Shown: piece by piece, positions 1-7,782 of the stretch | Numbering within the stretch: position 1 is the stretch's first letter | Layout of the letters: the number at the start of each line of letters is the position of its first letter | Source: Paenibacillus tuaregi | Lineage (GTDB): Bacteria; Bacillota; Bacilli; Paenibacillales; Paenibacillaceae | Assembly (NCBI RefSeq): GCF_900086655.1 | Contig: NZ_LT575476.1 | Coordinates: 5,230,190 to 5,294,189, forward strand | Direction of reading: 5' to 3' | DNA length: 64,000 nt | The notes under the pieces: generated by a model | What the model was told of the DNA's origin: nothing | Seen by the model: only the letters and a program-made list of their open reading frames with translations | Databases searched by the model: none | Translations under genes and position numbers: made by a program

Positions 1-693
1 CTCAGCTATAGGTCCGCCGTGACAAAGAATCAGAATGTCCTCCCGGATAGCCAGAGCCGCCTCAGCAATCTTATTCATCTCTTCCACACACTGGTCCAGC
101 GTCTTGGCAGACTGGGCCCCAATCGTTCCTGACGTGGTCAGACCCATATGAATGACCAGGATATCAGCTCCAGCCTCAGTCATCTTAACAGCATCTTCTG
201 CGCTGAAGACGTAAGGAGTGGTCAGCAGATCTAGCTCGTGAGCAGTCCGGATCATCTCAACCTCGCGGTCATAACCCATGCCTGTCTCTTCAAGGTTCAG
301 CCGGAAGTTGCCGTCGATCAGACCTACCGTAGGGAAGTTCTGTACCCCGGCGAAGCCTTCGGCCTTTACCTGCTGCAGGAACCGGTGCATCATCCTCATC
401 GGATCTGTACCGCATACTCCGGCCAGAACCGGTGTATTTCGGACTACCGGAAGGACCTCACTGGCCATTTCCATCACTACGCCATTGGCATCCCCGTATG
501 GCATAAGACCTGCCAATGAACCATGTCCGGCCATCCGGTAGCGGCCTGAATTATAGATGACAATCAGATCTATCCCTCCGGCCTCTTCAAACTTGGCGCT
601 GATCCCTGTACCGGCTCCTCCACCCATGATGTATTTTCCTTCTTTAACCTTGGTGTTCAAACGCTGCAGAATTTCCTGGCGGCTGAAAGTCAT
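1..693 (-). CDS. Phosphoenolpyruvate hydrolase-like TIM-barrel protein (partial)
   Basis: The gene starts with ATG at 693 behind AAGGAGA and stays open for 231 codons to the left edge, so its C-terminus lies outside the window. Near the N-terminus it shows GGGAGTGISAKF, then IYNSGRYRMAGHGSLAG and MPYGDANG, the glycine-rich blocks of the PEP-hydrolase/Tm-1-like TIM-barrel family (PF09370 type). Family members often sit in gene pairs with a Tm-1-like UPF0261 protein; whether one follows here cannot be seen. Substrate and reaction are poorly established for the family, so the name indicates fold and homology only. Confidence 0.8.
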   Translation of the reverse strand, partial: MTFSRQEILQRLNTKVKEGKYIMGGGAGTGISAKFEEAGGIDLIVIYNSGRYRMAGHGSLAGLMPYGDANGVVMEMASEVLPVVRNTPVLAGVCGTDPMRMMHRFLQQVKAEGFAGVQNFPTVGLIDGNFRLNLEETGMGYDREVEMIRTAHELDLLTTPYVFSAEDAVKMTEAGADILVIHMGLTTSGTIGAQSAKTLDQCVEEMNKIAEAALAIREDILILCHGGPIAE

Positions 694-843
694 ACGATCA
701 TCTCCTTATCTGATCAAGCTTATGTTAAATAATGCGTTTACATCCTAATTATACGCAAGCTGATTAACCGGAGGACAGAGATTCAGGTAGGCATTACCCG
801 GACTGTGGTAAGATTAAATTATCTTTATGCTTGGAACTATAAA

Positions 844-877
844 AAAGCCGCCCTTTAAGTTAATAAAGGACGGCTTT
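844..877 (-). terminator. Intrinsic terminator
   Basis: Inverted repeat AAAGCCG/CGGCTTT with an A/T-rich loop. On the minus strand it is followed by a run of T, and it lies just beyond the stop of the 883-1224 gene. Confidence 0.75.
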
Positions 878-882
878 CAGGT

Positions 883-1224
883 TTATTTTCCATTCAAGTA
901 TGAGGCAGCAAACGTAATAGCCTGGACAACCTCTTTCACAAAAGACACATTCTCCTTCTCCCAGCTGCCCGGGTTGTCCATCTCGTACTCGTCCACCCAG
1001 TCCAGAAGCTGAGCCGCTGCAGCCTGACGCTGTGCGGGCTTAACCGAAGCCCCCTTGCCCCGCAGGACCTGGGCCGACAGCTGCATCGCCTTGCAGGTGT
1101 CTTTGACGAATCCGTACTCTTCCTTATCCCATGCCTTGGGATCATTCATGTCGTAGAAGGATATCCATTTCTCAAGCAGCCCCGCTGCTTTCACGGGGTC
1201 CATTTTCACTTTAGGCTGTGTCAT
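883..1224 (-). CDS. Small protein with an internal tandem repeat
   Basis: A 113-residue soluble protein of no family I recognise. I place the start at ATG 1224 because GGAG lies 9 bases upstream; a TTG at 1239 overlaps that ribosome site. The sequence is an internal duplication: one unit runs from about LLEKWISFYDMNDPKAWDKE to VLRGK, the second from LLDWVDEYEMDNPGSWEKEN to YLNGK, sharing the pattern W-x3-Y-x-M-x-(D)NP-x-(A/S)W-(D/E)KE and a following helix. No signal peptide or membrane segment. It has its own terminator and is divergent from the methyltransferase gene, only about 78 bases away. Function unknown. Confidence 0.7.
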   Translation of the reverse strand: MTQPKVKMDPVKAAGLLEKWISFYDMNDPKAWDKEEYGFVKDTCKAMQLSAQVLRGKGASVKPAQRQAAAAQLLDWVDEYEMDNPGSWEKENVSFVKEVVQAITFAASYLNGK

Positions 1225-1302
1225 TGCACTGCACTCCAATCTTTTATCATATAATAGATGCAGGCACCGGCCTGCAAAGTCCCAGTAAAGGATGATTATA
1301 CA

Positions 1303-2244
1303 TTGAACATATCCGAATATATATACACTTATGCTTGGCCTGAGGAAGAGGTCTCCCTCTGCCAGCTTGAGATGAGGTCACTCTTCGGCTTCATTACGAA
1401 GACCCCTCTGCTGAAGAGCAGCCAGCGAATTGATCCAAGCCGCAGTCCCTTTATCCGCGAGCGCATTGACATTATGTACGAAGGCGACCGGCTGGACGAC
1501 ATCCTGCGCCAGGTAAGACAGATTGAACTTGGCGAGGATACGTTCAAGGTCATCTTCGTCAAGACTAACGACCTGACCGGCAGCAGCAAGATTGAATATG
1601 ATGAACGCCGGGCGATTGAACGCGAGATCGGCCTGCATATCGAAGGGGAAGCCGACGTGAACCGGCCCGATCATTGGTTCGGGCTGGTTCCTATGGAAGG
1701 ACGCTGGTACTTCGGCCGTTATCACAAGAGCACGGCGGTCTGGCTGCATCATATGAAGAAGCCGCGCAGCTACTCCATTGCGCTTAGCACGCGGGTAGCC
1801 CGCGCAGCCGCCAATATCGCCGTTCCGGACCCTGAGGGAGTCCGGGTCATTGACCCGTGCTGCGGGATCGGCACCGTGATGATCGAAGCCCTGTCGATGG
1901 GAATCCACATCGTTGGAAGGGACATCAATCCGCATATTGCCAAGGGCGCCCGCGAGAACCTGGCGCATTTCGGATATGATGCGCCCGTCACGCTTGGAGA
2001 TATCGCGGATATTAAGGAACACTATGATGTCGCCATTGTGGACATGCCTTACAATCACTTCTCCAAGGCTACGCAGGCGGCGCAGCTGCATATTTTGGAG
2101 CACGCCCGCCGCATTGCGGACAAGGTGGTTCTCATCAGTGTGGAATCCATGGATGAGATGATCACACAGGCCGGCTTGATCGAGAAGGACCGCGGCGCTG
2201 TCCGCAAAGGCGGCTTCATCCGGCAGGTGATCGTATGCGGCTAG
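1303..2244 (+). CDS. TRM11-like THUMP/SAM-dependent RNA methyltransferase
   Basis: Predicted RNA methyltransferase of the TRM11 family. The SAM-binding loop VIDPCCGIGTVMIEA sits about two-thirds along, and the catalytic-type motif DMPYN (DPPY class, N2-guanine methylation in relatives) follows. The N-terminal half, with YTYAW and LEMRSLFG, fits the THUMP-like region of Bacillota homologues. The open frame extends to ATG 1258, but AAAGGATGAT ends about 9 bases before TTG 1303, and homologues begin close to this YIYTYAW stretch, so I prefer 1303. RNA target not determinable from sequence; tRNA is the usual one. Confidence 0.75.
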   Translation: MNISEYIYTYAWPEEEVSLCQLEMRSLFGFITKTPLLKSSQRIDPSRSPFIRERIDIMYEGDRLDDILRQVRQIELGEDTFKVIFVKTNDLTGSSKIEYDERRAIEREIGLHIEGEADVNRPDHWFGLVPMEGRWYFGRYHKSTAVWLHHMKKPRSYSIALSTRVARAAANIAVPDPEGVRVIDPCCGIGTVMIEALSMGIHIVGRDINPHIAKGARENLAHFGYDAPVTLGDIADIKEHYDVAIVDMPYNHFSKATQAAQLHILEHARRIADKVVLISVESMDEMITQAGLIEKDRGAVRKGGFIRQVIVCG

Positions 2245-2538
2245 CCGCATTTTCTCTAGCTTCAAGTGCATTAACAGGGCCCTCAGCACCCCCGGATAAC
2301 GCGGTCAGCCCAGCCAGTTGACCGTGGACGAGGGAAATAGTACGTCTTCCCTACCCCCGCAGCTTTATTCAAAGAGCATTAGGGGGTATTTGTATTTGTA
2401 CAGTCCTGCGAGAGCTTCTGTCGATGCGCTTCACGGTTATTCCAGAAGACGTAAGCAGCAGGTGCCCTTCGGTTGACACCCGTCATGCAGCACCACACCG
2501 CAGGCTGGAGGCTTATCTTGCTGTAATTTTCCGTTCCT
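2245..2538. other. Gene-free region with dense inverted repeats; possible structured RNA
   Basis: No convincing ORF lies between the methyltransferase and dbpA stops. Four helices are visible: ATGCGGCTAGCCGCAT at 2235-2250; GGTCA/TGACC around 2302-2323; GGGAA/TTCCC around 2332-2351; and TACCCCC/GGGGGTA at 2352-2388, followed by T-rich DNA. A separate domain at about 2404-2503 could form a three-way junction: CCTGCG/CGCAGG closing, TTCTG/CAGAA at 2416-2446, and GGTG/CACC at 2460-2480. I checked for RNase P, SRP, tmRNA and common riboswitch signatures and recognised none. Strand and function are undecided. Confidence 0.4.
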
Positions 2539-3990
2539 TCACTTGTTCGCTTTGTGCACCTTAAGCTGCTTTCCTTTGATCGTGGTGTTCTTCATCATCT
2601 GGAGCACATGCGGCCCCTTACCGTTGAGAATCTCGACGTAACTGACATTGTCCTGAATCGTAATGATGCCGATATCCTCGGCCGTTACCCCGTCAATCCG
2701 GGCAATGGTGCCCACGAAGTCGACAGCCCGCAGCTTCTTCTTCTTTCCCCCATTGAAATAAAGCTTCATAATACCTTGGTTCAGCTGCTCGCTTTTTTCT
2801 TTTCTGAGCGCACGACGGGCGTGAATTTTCTGCTCAAAAGCCCCTAGGTCCGCCCGAACCTTCCCCTCATCGGGGATTCCCACAACAGGGATGGAAAAGC
2901 CGATATAGTGCTCGATATCAGATAGGTACCGGCCTTCCTCGTAAGCCGTAACAAGGGTGACTGCCTGCCCGGCATGCCCCGCCCGGCCCGTACGGCCTGT
3001 CCGGTGAACGTAACCCTCCTTATCCATAGGACAATCATAATTGATAACATGGGTAATGTTCTCGATATCAATCCCCCGGGCAGCGACATCCGTCGCAACC
3101 AGGTAGCGGAACTGCCCGCGCCTGAACGCGTTCATCACCTCCAGGCGGTCCTCCTGAACCATCCCTCCGTGAATCCGGTCCACCGGGTAGTCCCGCCGTG
3201 CCAATTCCCTGAACACATGATCCACTTGATCCTGGGTGTTGCAGAAGATAATACAGCTGTCCGGATTCCGGGTAATAAGCAGCCGGTTCAACACCTCAGG
3301 TTTGTCTTCCTCCCGGACTGTAATCCGGGTATGGTCAATCAGACTGACGGTTACACCTCCAGTTCCTTCAATTTCAACATATTCAGGGTCCTTCATGTAC
3401 CTCTGGCTTAGTCCATCCACATCCGGAGGAAGTGTGGCGGACAGCAGAACCGTGACACGGTCGGCTGGAAGAGCTTGAATGATGGACTCTACCTGCTCAA
3501 TGAAGCCCATATTCAGCATCTCATCCGCCTCGTCAACAACAAGATATTTAAGCTTCTCAAGAGGCAAGGAACCGCGCCCGATATGATCGAGCACCCGTCC
3601 AGGGGTGCCTACGACGATATGATTCTTCTGCTTCAGCTCCAGCTTTTGCGCCGCAAAGGGCTGTCTTCCAAAGACCGCCGCCGCTTTAATCCGCTTGAAC
3701 CGACCAATGTTGGTGATGTCCTCCTTAACCTGGACCGCCAGCTCGCGCGTAGGCACAAGAATCAGAGCCTGCGGCTTGTTCTCCTCCCACTCCACCAGTT
3801 GGCAGAGCGGGATAGCGTAAGCTCCCGTCTTCCCGCTTCCTGTCTGTGATTTGACCACAATGTCCCTGCCAGCGAGCAGACGTGGGATGACCTGGCGCTG
3901 CACCCCGGTAGGCTTTTCGTATTCAAGCCCTTTCAAGGCCCGTACCAGCTCCCCGCTAAGACCCGCATCTTCAAAACGTTCTATATTCAT
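2539..3990 (-). CDS. dbpA: DEAD-box RNA helicase DbpA/YxiN
   Basis: ATP-dependent RNA helicase acting in 50S ribosome assembly. The helicase core is complete: Q-motif PTGVQRQVIP, motif I SQTGSGKTGAY, Ia PTRELA, II VVDEADEM, III SATLP, V ATDVAARGID, VI HRTGRTGRAG. The last ~75 residues (KLYFNGGKKKKLRAVDFVGT onward) match the DbpA RRM-like domain which, in B. subtilis YxiN, binds 23S rRNA hairpin 92. Start ATG 3990 follows GAGGT at 7 bases; the frame is open further upstream but without a ribosome site. 483 residues, the usual family length. Three 11-bp direct repeats lie in its 5' region. Confidence 0.93.
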   Translation of the reverse strand: MNIERFEDAGLSGELVRALKGLEYEKPTGVQRQVIPRLLAGRDIVVKSQTGSGKTGAYAIPLCQLVEWEENKPQALILVPTRELAVQVKEDITNIGRFKRIKAAAVFGRQPFAAQKLELKQKNHIVVGTPGRVLDHIGRGSLPLEKLKYLVVDEADEMLNMGFIEQVESIIQALPADRVTVLLSATLPPDVDGLSQRYMKDPEYVEIEGTGGVTVSLIDHTRITVREEDKPEVLNRLLITRNPDSCIIFCNTQDQVDHVFRELARRDYPVDRIHGGMVQEDRLEVMNAFRRGQFRYLVATDVAARGIDIENITHVINYDCPMDKEGYVHRTGRTGRAGHAGQAVTLVTAYEEGRYLSDIEHYIGFSIPVVGIPDEGKVRADLGAFEQKIHARRALRKEKSEQLNQGIMKLYFNGGKKKKLRAVDFVGTIARIDGVTAEDIGIITIQDNVSYVEILNGKGPHVLQMMKNTTIKGKQLKVHKANK

Positions 3991-4017
3991 GGTTTTAACC
4001 TCACTAGGATATGAATT

Positions 4018-4050
4018 CGTGCTGCATTTGTACTGCATTTGTGCTGCATT
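4018..4050 (-). repeat. Three tandem 11-bp repeats upstream of dbpA
   Basis: Three head-to-tail copies (4018-4028, 4029-4039, 4040-4050) of YGTRCTGCATT on the plus strand, about 28 bases upstream of the dbpA start, so probably in its 5' untranslated region. Confidence 0.6.
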
Positions 4051-4187
4051 CGCTCCGCCGGCATCCGTGCCGTGCAGGTTAAAGCTATTGTAGCATAGCC
4101 TGTCCGCTCTTACTCTGGCGTAACCATGTTGGTTTATACCTAAACTTTTGTTGCAATGAAATTATATTATTATCTAAATCAAAAATA

Positions 4188-4205
4188 GGGCAGCCTGAGC
4201 TGCCC
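4188..4205 (-). terminator. Hairpin followed by T-run, upstream of dbpA
   Basis: GGGCAG/CTGCCC with a 6-base loop, followed on the minus strand by TATTTTTG. It would insulate dbpA from minus-strand transcription coming from the sigma-factor locus, or act as a leader attenuator. Confidence 0.55.
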
Positions 4206-4217
4206 GGGGAATTACAT

Positions 4218-4430
4218 ATGAAAAAACTGAATTTGGGGGGCCTCCATGTGGAGATCACGGCGCCCTGCTTCCAATCAACCTACAAGTGGGATAAAGGCAT
4301 GCGCAAAAGCAAAAGACTCCACGATAAATCATCAGCCGGGAAGCTGGACAGGGCTGCAATGGCAGTTATGTTTGTAGCAAAGCCACTGACTGACCCGGCG
4401 GACCGGGCGGCTCTTCTGGCTTTATGCTGA
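4218..4430 (+). CDS. Possible small hypothetical protein
   Basis: A 70-codon frame starting MKKLNLGGLHVEITAP behind GGGGA at about 8 bases. The product is basic in the middle (GMRKSKRLHDKSS) with a C-terminal AAMAVMFVAKPL stretch. I recognise no family. It lies alone between two minus-strand genes, with no clear promoter. It may be real or a chance frame. Confidence 0.3.
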   Translation: MKKLNLGGLHVEITAPCFQSTYKWDKGMRKSKRLHDKSSAGKLDRAAMAVMFVAKPLTDPADRAALLALC

Positions 4431-4478
4431 AGGGTATGCAAAGCCTTTAGAATCGAACAAGCCAGGGGCATCATACAA

Positions 4479-4502
4479 AAGGAGAGCAAGATCACTCTCC
4501 TT
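4479..4502 (-). terminator. Terminator of the ECF41 sigma-factor gene
   Basis: AAGGAGAG/CTCTCCTT stem with T-rich DNA on the minus strand, 8 bases past the sigma-factor stop. Confidence 0.8.
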
Positions 4503-4509
4503 GTAGAAT

Positions 4510-5505
4510 TCAAGGAGTCAGCTTTGGAAGATAGCGGAGCTTATCCGGGTTCATGATAATAAATACCTGCTGAATCCGTTCCCCATCCCGTGCAAGCTCA
4601 AGGGTGATGACAACCTTGGCTTGGCCAAGCTCATCATAGTAGACAAAGCTCTGGCCGCCATGCATTTCCATGTTCCGGATATCCCATTCCCGCAGCTTGC
4701 GGAAGGCCCGCCGGGAAGTAAGCAGAGCCAAGACTCTTTTCCGGCTGATAATGGGGTTGATGGCTGACCTTACCTTGCCACCGCCGTCAGAGATCAGCAC
4801 CGCATCATCTGTCAGCAGTTCCATCAACGCAGACGCATCATAATGCTGAACAGCTTCTACGAACCGGTTCATCAATTTAAGCTTATGGCTGGGTGTGCCG
4901 CTGGCAACACCATAGTCCGGATTTGTGGTTGGCTCCTCAGCCAGGCGCTGCCTGGCGCGGCTGAAGATCTTGCGGCAGCTAACCTCCGACTTGCCCAGAA
5001 TATCCGAAATGGTCCCGTAATCGTACTCAAACATCTCTCTTAGCACGAACACAACCCGCTCTGCAGCGGACAGCTTCTCCAGCATAACAAGGTAAGCGTA
5101 GGACAGCGTATCAGCCTGCTCAGCAGCCTCGTAGGGACCATCCATTAATGCCAGGGTCCAGTACGAATGAGGCAGCGGCTCCGGAAGCCATTCACCCACG
5201 TAGCCTTCTCTCCGGCGGCGGGCCGATTTCATCAAGTTCAGGCAGCGGTTCGTAATGGATTTAGCCGTATAAGCCTTCCAGTTCTCAACCGTGGAAAGCG
5301 GTCGGCCATGCATTTCCGTGAACCAATCCTGAACCACATCCTCCGCATCAGAGACGGAGCCGAGCAGGCGGTAAGCCACCATAAATGCATAAGGGCGGTA
5401 AGACCGGTACAGCTGTTCTAAATCTTTCCCCTGGGGGGCGTTCCCTCCGTCAAGTGCTTCAGCCTTATCCTGGTGAGCCTCCATATTCAGCTTACCATTC
5501 ACCAT
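4510..5505 (-). CDS. ECF41-type sigma factor with SnoaL-like C-terminal domain
   Basis: RNA polymerase sigma factor of the SigJ/ECF41 group. Region 2 is at about residues 30-95 (YRLLGSVSDAEDVVQDWF), region 4 at about 140-190 (LREMFEYDYGTISDILG, SEVSCRKIFSRARQRL). Between them lies the linker motif WLPEP, and the long C-terminal NTF2/SnoaL domain contains DGGGK and ends NPDKLR. These three motifs are hallmarks of ECF41, in which the C-terminal extension modulates activity without a separate anti-sigma factor. Start ATG 5505 follows GGAGGG at 6 bases. The upstream gene is a carboxymuconolactone decarboxylase-like protein, the characteristic ECF41 partner. Confidence 0.88.
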   Translation of the reverse strand: MVNGKLNMEAHQDKAEALDGGNAPQGKDLEQLYRSYRPYAFMVAYRLLGSVSDAEDVVQDWFTEMHGRPLSTVENWKAYTAKSITNRCLNLMKSARRRREGYVGEWLPEPLPHSYWTLALMDGPYEAAEQADTLSYAYLVMLEKLSAAERVVFVLREMFEYDYGTISDILGKSEVSCRKIFSRARQRLAEEPTTNPDYGVASGTPSHKLKLMNRFVEAVQHYDASALMELLTDDAVLISDGGGKVRSAINPIISRKRVLALLTSRRAFRKLREWDIRNMEMHGGQSFVYYDELGQAKVVITLELARDGERIQQVFIIMNPDKLRYLPKLTP

Positions 5506-5636
5506 CGTTCTCCCTCCCGGTGTTACTAGATTCTTGGCATGGGCTCATTCGGGCGGAAGAGCTGAGCTTCAACATCAGACGGCTCTCCAGGGTGCCTTGC
5601 AAGCAGTCTATCTGAGCAATTGCTCCAGGCTCCCGG

Positions 5637-6083
5637 TTAACCCATGCATCCCGGGTACATCCCGGTAGCTATCGCCAGCCGATTCCAGCTGCCAATAGCA
5701 TTAACAGCCATGACAAGATCAATATATTCTTTCTCGCTAAAATGCTTCCGCACATTCTCATAGACTGAGTCCGGCACACCGGCCTCAGAGATCCGGGTTA
5801 CATATTCCGTCAGCTCCAGTGCCGCCTTCTCTTTGTCCGTGTAGATCGGGACCTCCCGCCACACACTCAGCAGAATAACGCGCTGGGTTGATTCGCCCAG
5901 CTTCATCAAGTCTTTGGTATGATAATCGATACAGAAGGAGCAGCCGTTTATTTGCGAGGCCCGAATCTTGATCAGCTCATACAAGAGTGGATCGATCCCG
6001 CCTTTTGCTATAAAACTGTCAAACGTCAGCATCGCCTCATACGCTGCCGGATTTGCCTTCCGGTAATTAAATCTTAAACTCAT
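5637..6083 (-). CDS. Carboxymuconolactone decarboxylase / AhpD-like protein (ECF41 partner)
   Basis: A 148-residue all-helical AhpD-fold protein with the redox motif NGCSFCIDYH (CxxC followed by a His), as in alkylhydroperoxidase D relatives. Start ATG 6083 is preferred over ATG 6089 because GGAGG is 8 bases before the former and only 2 before the latter. A TGTCACA-16-TGTC promoter lies 33-59 bases upstream, and the ECF41 gene follows after 131 bases without a clear terminator, so the two are probably co-expressed and autoregulated. Substrate unknown. Confidence 0.88.
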   Translation of the reverse strand: MSLRFNYRKANPAAYEAMLTFDSFIAKGGIDPLLYELIKIRASQINGCSFCIDYHTKDLMKLGESTQRVILLSVWREVPIYTDKEKAALELTEYVTRISEAGVPDSVYENVRKHFSEKEYIDLVMAVNAIGSWNRLAIATGMYPGCMG

Positions 6084-6115
6084 GGTCATCGCCTCCTAAG
6101 GGGATATATACAGAA

Positions 6116-6142
6116 GACAACACGGTCCCTTGGATTGTGACA
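6116..6142 (-). promoter_or_regulatory. Putative ECF41-dependent promoter
   Basis: On the minus strand TGTCACA (6142-6136) is followed after exactly 16 bases by TGTC (6119-6116). The published ECF41 consensus is TGTCACA-N16-CGTC, so only one base differs. Placed directly before the AhpD-like gene, as in other ECF41 loci. Confidence 0.65.
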
Positions 6143-6156
6143 TGAGCGAATATATT

Positions 6157-7266
6157 CTAATCTGCCGTCCTCCACCATGTCGAGGACGGGTACTCGGCCC
6201 CCGGGCCAAGCCTAACCGTCTCACCGATCCGGGGAGTCGTTAGAACGACTCCCCGCCTAGCGGCTTCCACGCGCGCCCGCTCCACTGGCTCGGTCCAGGG
6301 ATGCAAGGCCAGCGTGAAGGCGCCCCAATGAATCGGCAGCATCACATGCCCCCGCACATCCTCATGCGCCTGGACAGACTCCTCAGGAACCATATGGATG
6401 CTGGCCCATCTTGGATCGTACTGCCCGCATTCCATCAGGGTCAGATCGAAGGGCCCATATTTCCTGCCGATCTCGGCAAAATGCGGCCCGTAGCCGCTGT
6501 CACCACTGTAAAATATCCGGGCCTCACGCCCGTGAATGGCCCATGAACACCAAAGGGTTGAATTGCCGGACAGGCTTCGCCCCGAGAAGTGCCGGGCTGG
6601 TGTACATACCAGTCTAATTCCATCAAGATCGCCTTCTTCCCCCCAGTCATACTCCCGAATGCGTCCCGGGTGCACCCCCCAACGCTCGAGATGGGCAGCA
6701 ACCCCAAGGGGCACGAAGAACGTCTTGACCTTGTCTCTGAGCTTTAGAATAGACACAAAATCCAGATGATCATAGTGATCATGGGAGAGAATCACCGCGT
6801 CCAACTCAGGCAGCTCATCAATCTCACAGGGTAGCCGGTCGCTGTACCGTTTCCCACCCACGATAGGGGTCGGTGAAGGAGCCCTTCCGAGCATAGGGTC
6901 GAGGAAAATCCGCTTGCCGTCAAGCTCAAGCAGCAGGGCCGAGTGGCCAAACCATGTTACCGCTGCCGTTTCCGGCGGGTTGGAACTGGATGTATACGGA
7001 ACCACCTTTAATGGCTTTGCAGGTCTTCTGCCAACGTCCTTCTTAAGCATATCCCTCAAGATGGAGAAGGTATTCTTGAGGCCGTGATCCACCGAGGTTT
7101 CCAAGAGGTTAATAAATTTCCCTTTGCTGTAATGGCCCGATTGGTTCATCCGCTTCCTGGTTTCTTCTGAAGGTCTCCCACCAAATATCGGGTGCAGGCG
7201 GATATATAAATAGACCGTAACGACCACAATAATCAACACAATAGCAATAGCCAGCCATACATTCAC
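6157..7266 (-). CDS. Membrane-anchored MBL-fold hydrolase (NAPE-PLD-like)
   Basis: Metallo-beta-lactamase-fold hydrolase resembling NAPE-PLD/UlaG-type phosphodiesterases. One N-terminal membrane anchor (VWLAIAIVLIIVVVTVYLYI) is followed by the zinc motif SHDHYDHLD, then TPARHFSGR, YSGDSGYG and a late IHWGAF. Start GTG 7266 follows AAGGAGG at 8 bases; the frame is open to 7305 but without a better site. 369 residues. It lies upstream of the AhpD-like gene, with the ECF41-type promoter between them. Substrate not determinable. Confidence 0.85.
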   Translation of the reverse strand: MNVWLAIAIVLIIVVVTVYLYIRLHPIFGGRPSEETRKRMNQSGHYSKGKFINLLETSVDHGLKNTFSILRDMLKKDVGRRPAKPLKVVPYTSSSNPPETAAVTWFGHSALLLELDGKRIFLDPMLGRAPSPTPIVGGKRYSDRLPCEIDELPELDAVILSHDHYDHLDFVSILKLRDKVKTFFVPLGVAAHLERWGVHPGRIREYDWGEEGDLDGIRLVCTPARHFSGRSLSGNSTLWCSWAIHGREARIFYSGDSGYGPHFAEIGRKYGPFDLTLMECGQYDPRWASIHMVPEESVQAHEDVRGHVMLPIHWGAFTLALHPWTEPVERARVEAARRGVVLTTPRIGETVRLGPGAEYPSSTWWRTAD

Positions 7267-7459
7267 GGTGTTACCCTCCTTCTTGGGGATGAGGTACATA
7301 CTCATGCATCATCAAGAACCCCCGTATGTAATAAATACTACTATATGGGTGAATTGAATGAAATGAACGTTTATTTCTTTTGTGCATTGACCTGCATCGA
7401 CGTTCCCTTGACTTGCACCTGCCTTTTATGCAAAAATAGTTCCAATCTAAAAATGAAAC

Positions 7460-7750
7460 GGCTAAGAAGAGAAGGAGTAGCTTACTTGGACAGTTCAAGC
7501 GAGCCGGCGGTTGGTGTGAGGTCCGGTACTAAAGAGTAAGTGAATGGGTCTCTTCGCTTCAGCCCGAACCCCTGCTGACGGCAGGGCAGTAGGCGCTGAC
7601 GGTTCTCCCCCGTTATCCTAAGGAGGCATGATCGGATACGCCACGGCTTTGGCGTTCAATCCCGCCATGTTGGAGAGCGGCCTTGCGCCGAAATCGGGTG
7701 GTACCGCGGAGCTGACACTTCGTCCCTAGTAGGGATGAGGTGTCTTTTTG
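7460..7750 (+). promoter_or_regulatory. T-box riboswitch, tRNA-Trp specific
   Basis: Leader of trpS. Stem I pairs AAGAGA (about 7469) with TCTCTT (7549-7554). In the internal loop, AGTA on the 5' side faces GAATGGG, giving specifier UGG (Trp) at 7545-7547. The T-box sequence GGGTGGTACCGCGG lies at 7696-7709, followed by a terminator (GACACTTCGTCCCTA pairing with the strand ending GGTGTC) and a T-run at 7744-7748. Uncharged tRNA-Trp should stabilise the antiterminator. A TTGACT at 7408-7413 may be the -35 box. Confidence 0.93.
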
Positions 7751-7782
7751 TTATATATACTTTTTTTAGGAGGAAGATAAAC

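Noticed and set aside
1378..2289. Long minus-strand frame opposite the methyltransferase gene
   Set aside because: Shadow of the plus-strand gene: no ribosome site, no family resemblance, and the opposite strand encodes clear SAM motifs.
2245..2538. RNase P, SRP RNA or tmRNA in the gap before dbpA
   Set aside because: None of their conserved core sequences (for example GAGGAAAGUCC, the GGUCAGG/GGAAGCAGC SRP loop, or a tRNA-like CCA end) is present on either strand.
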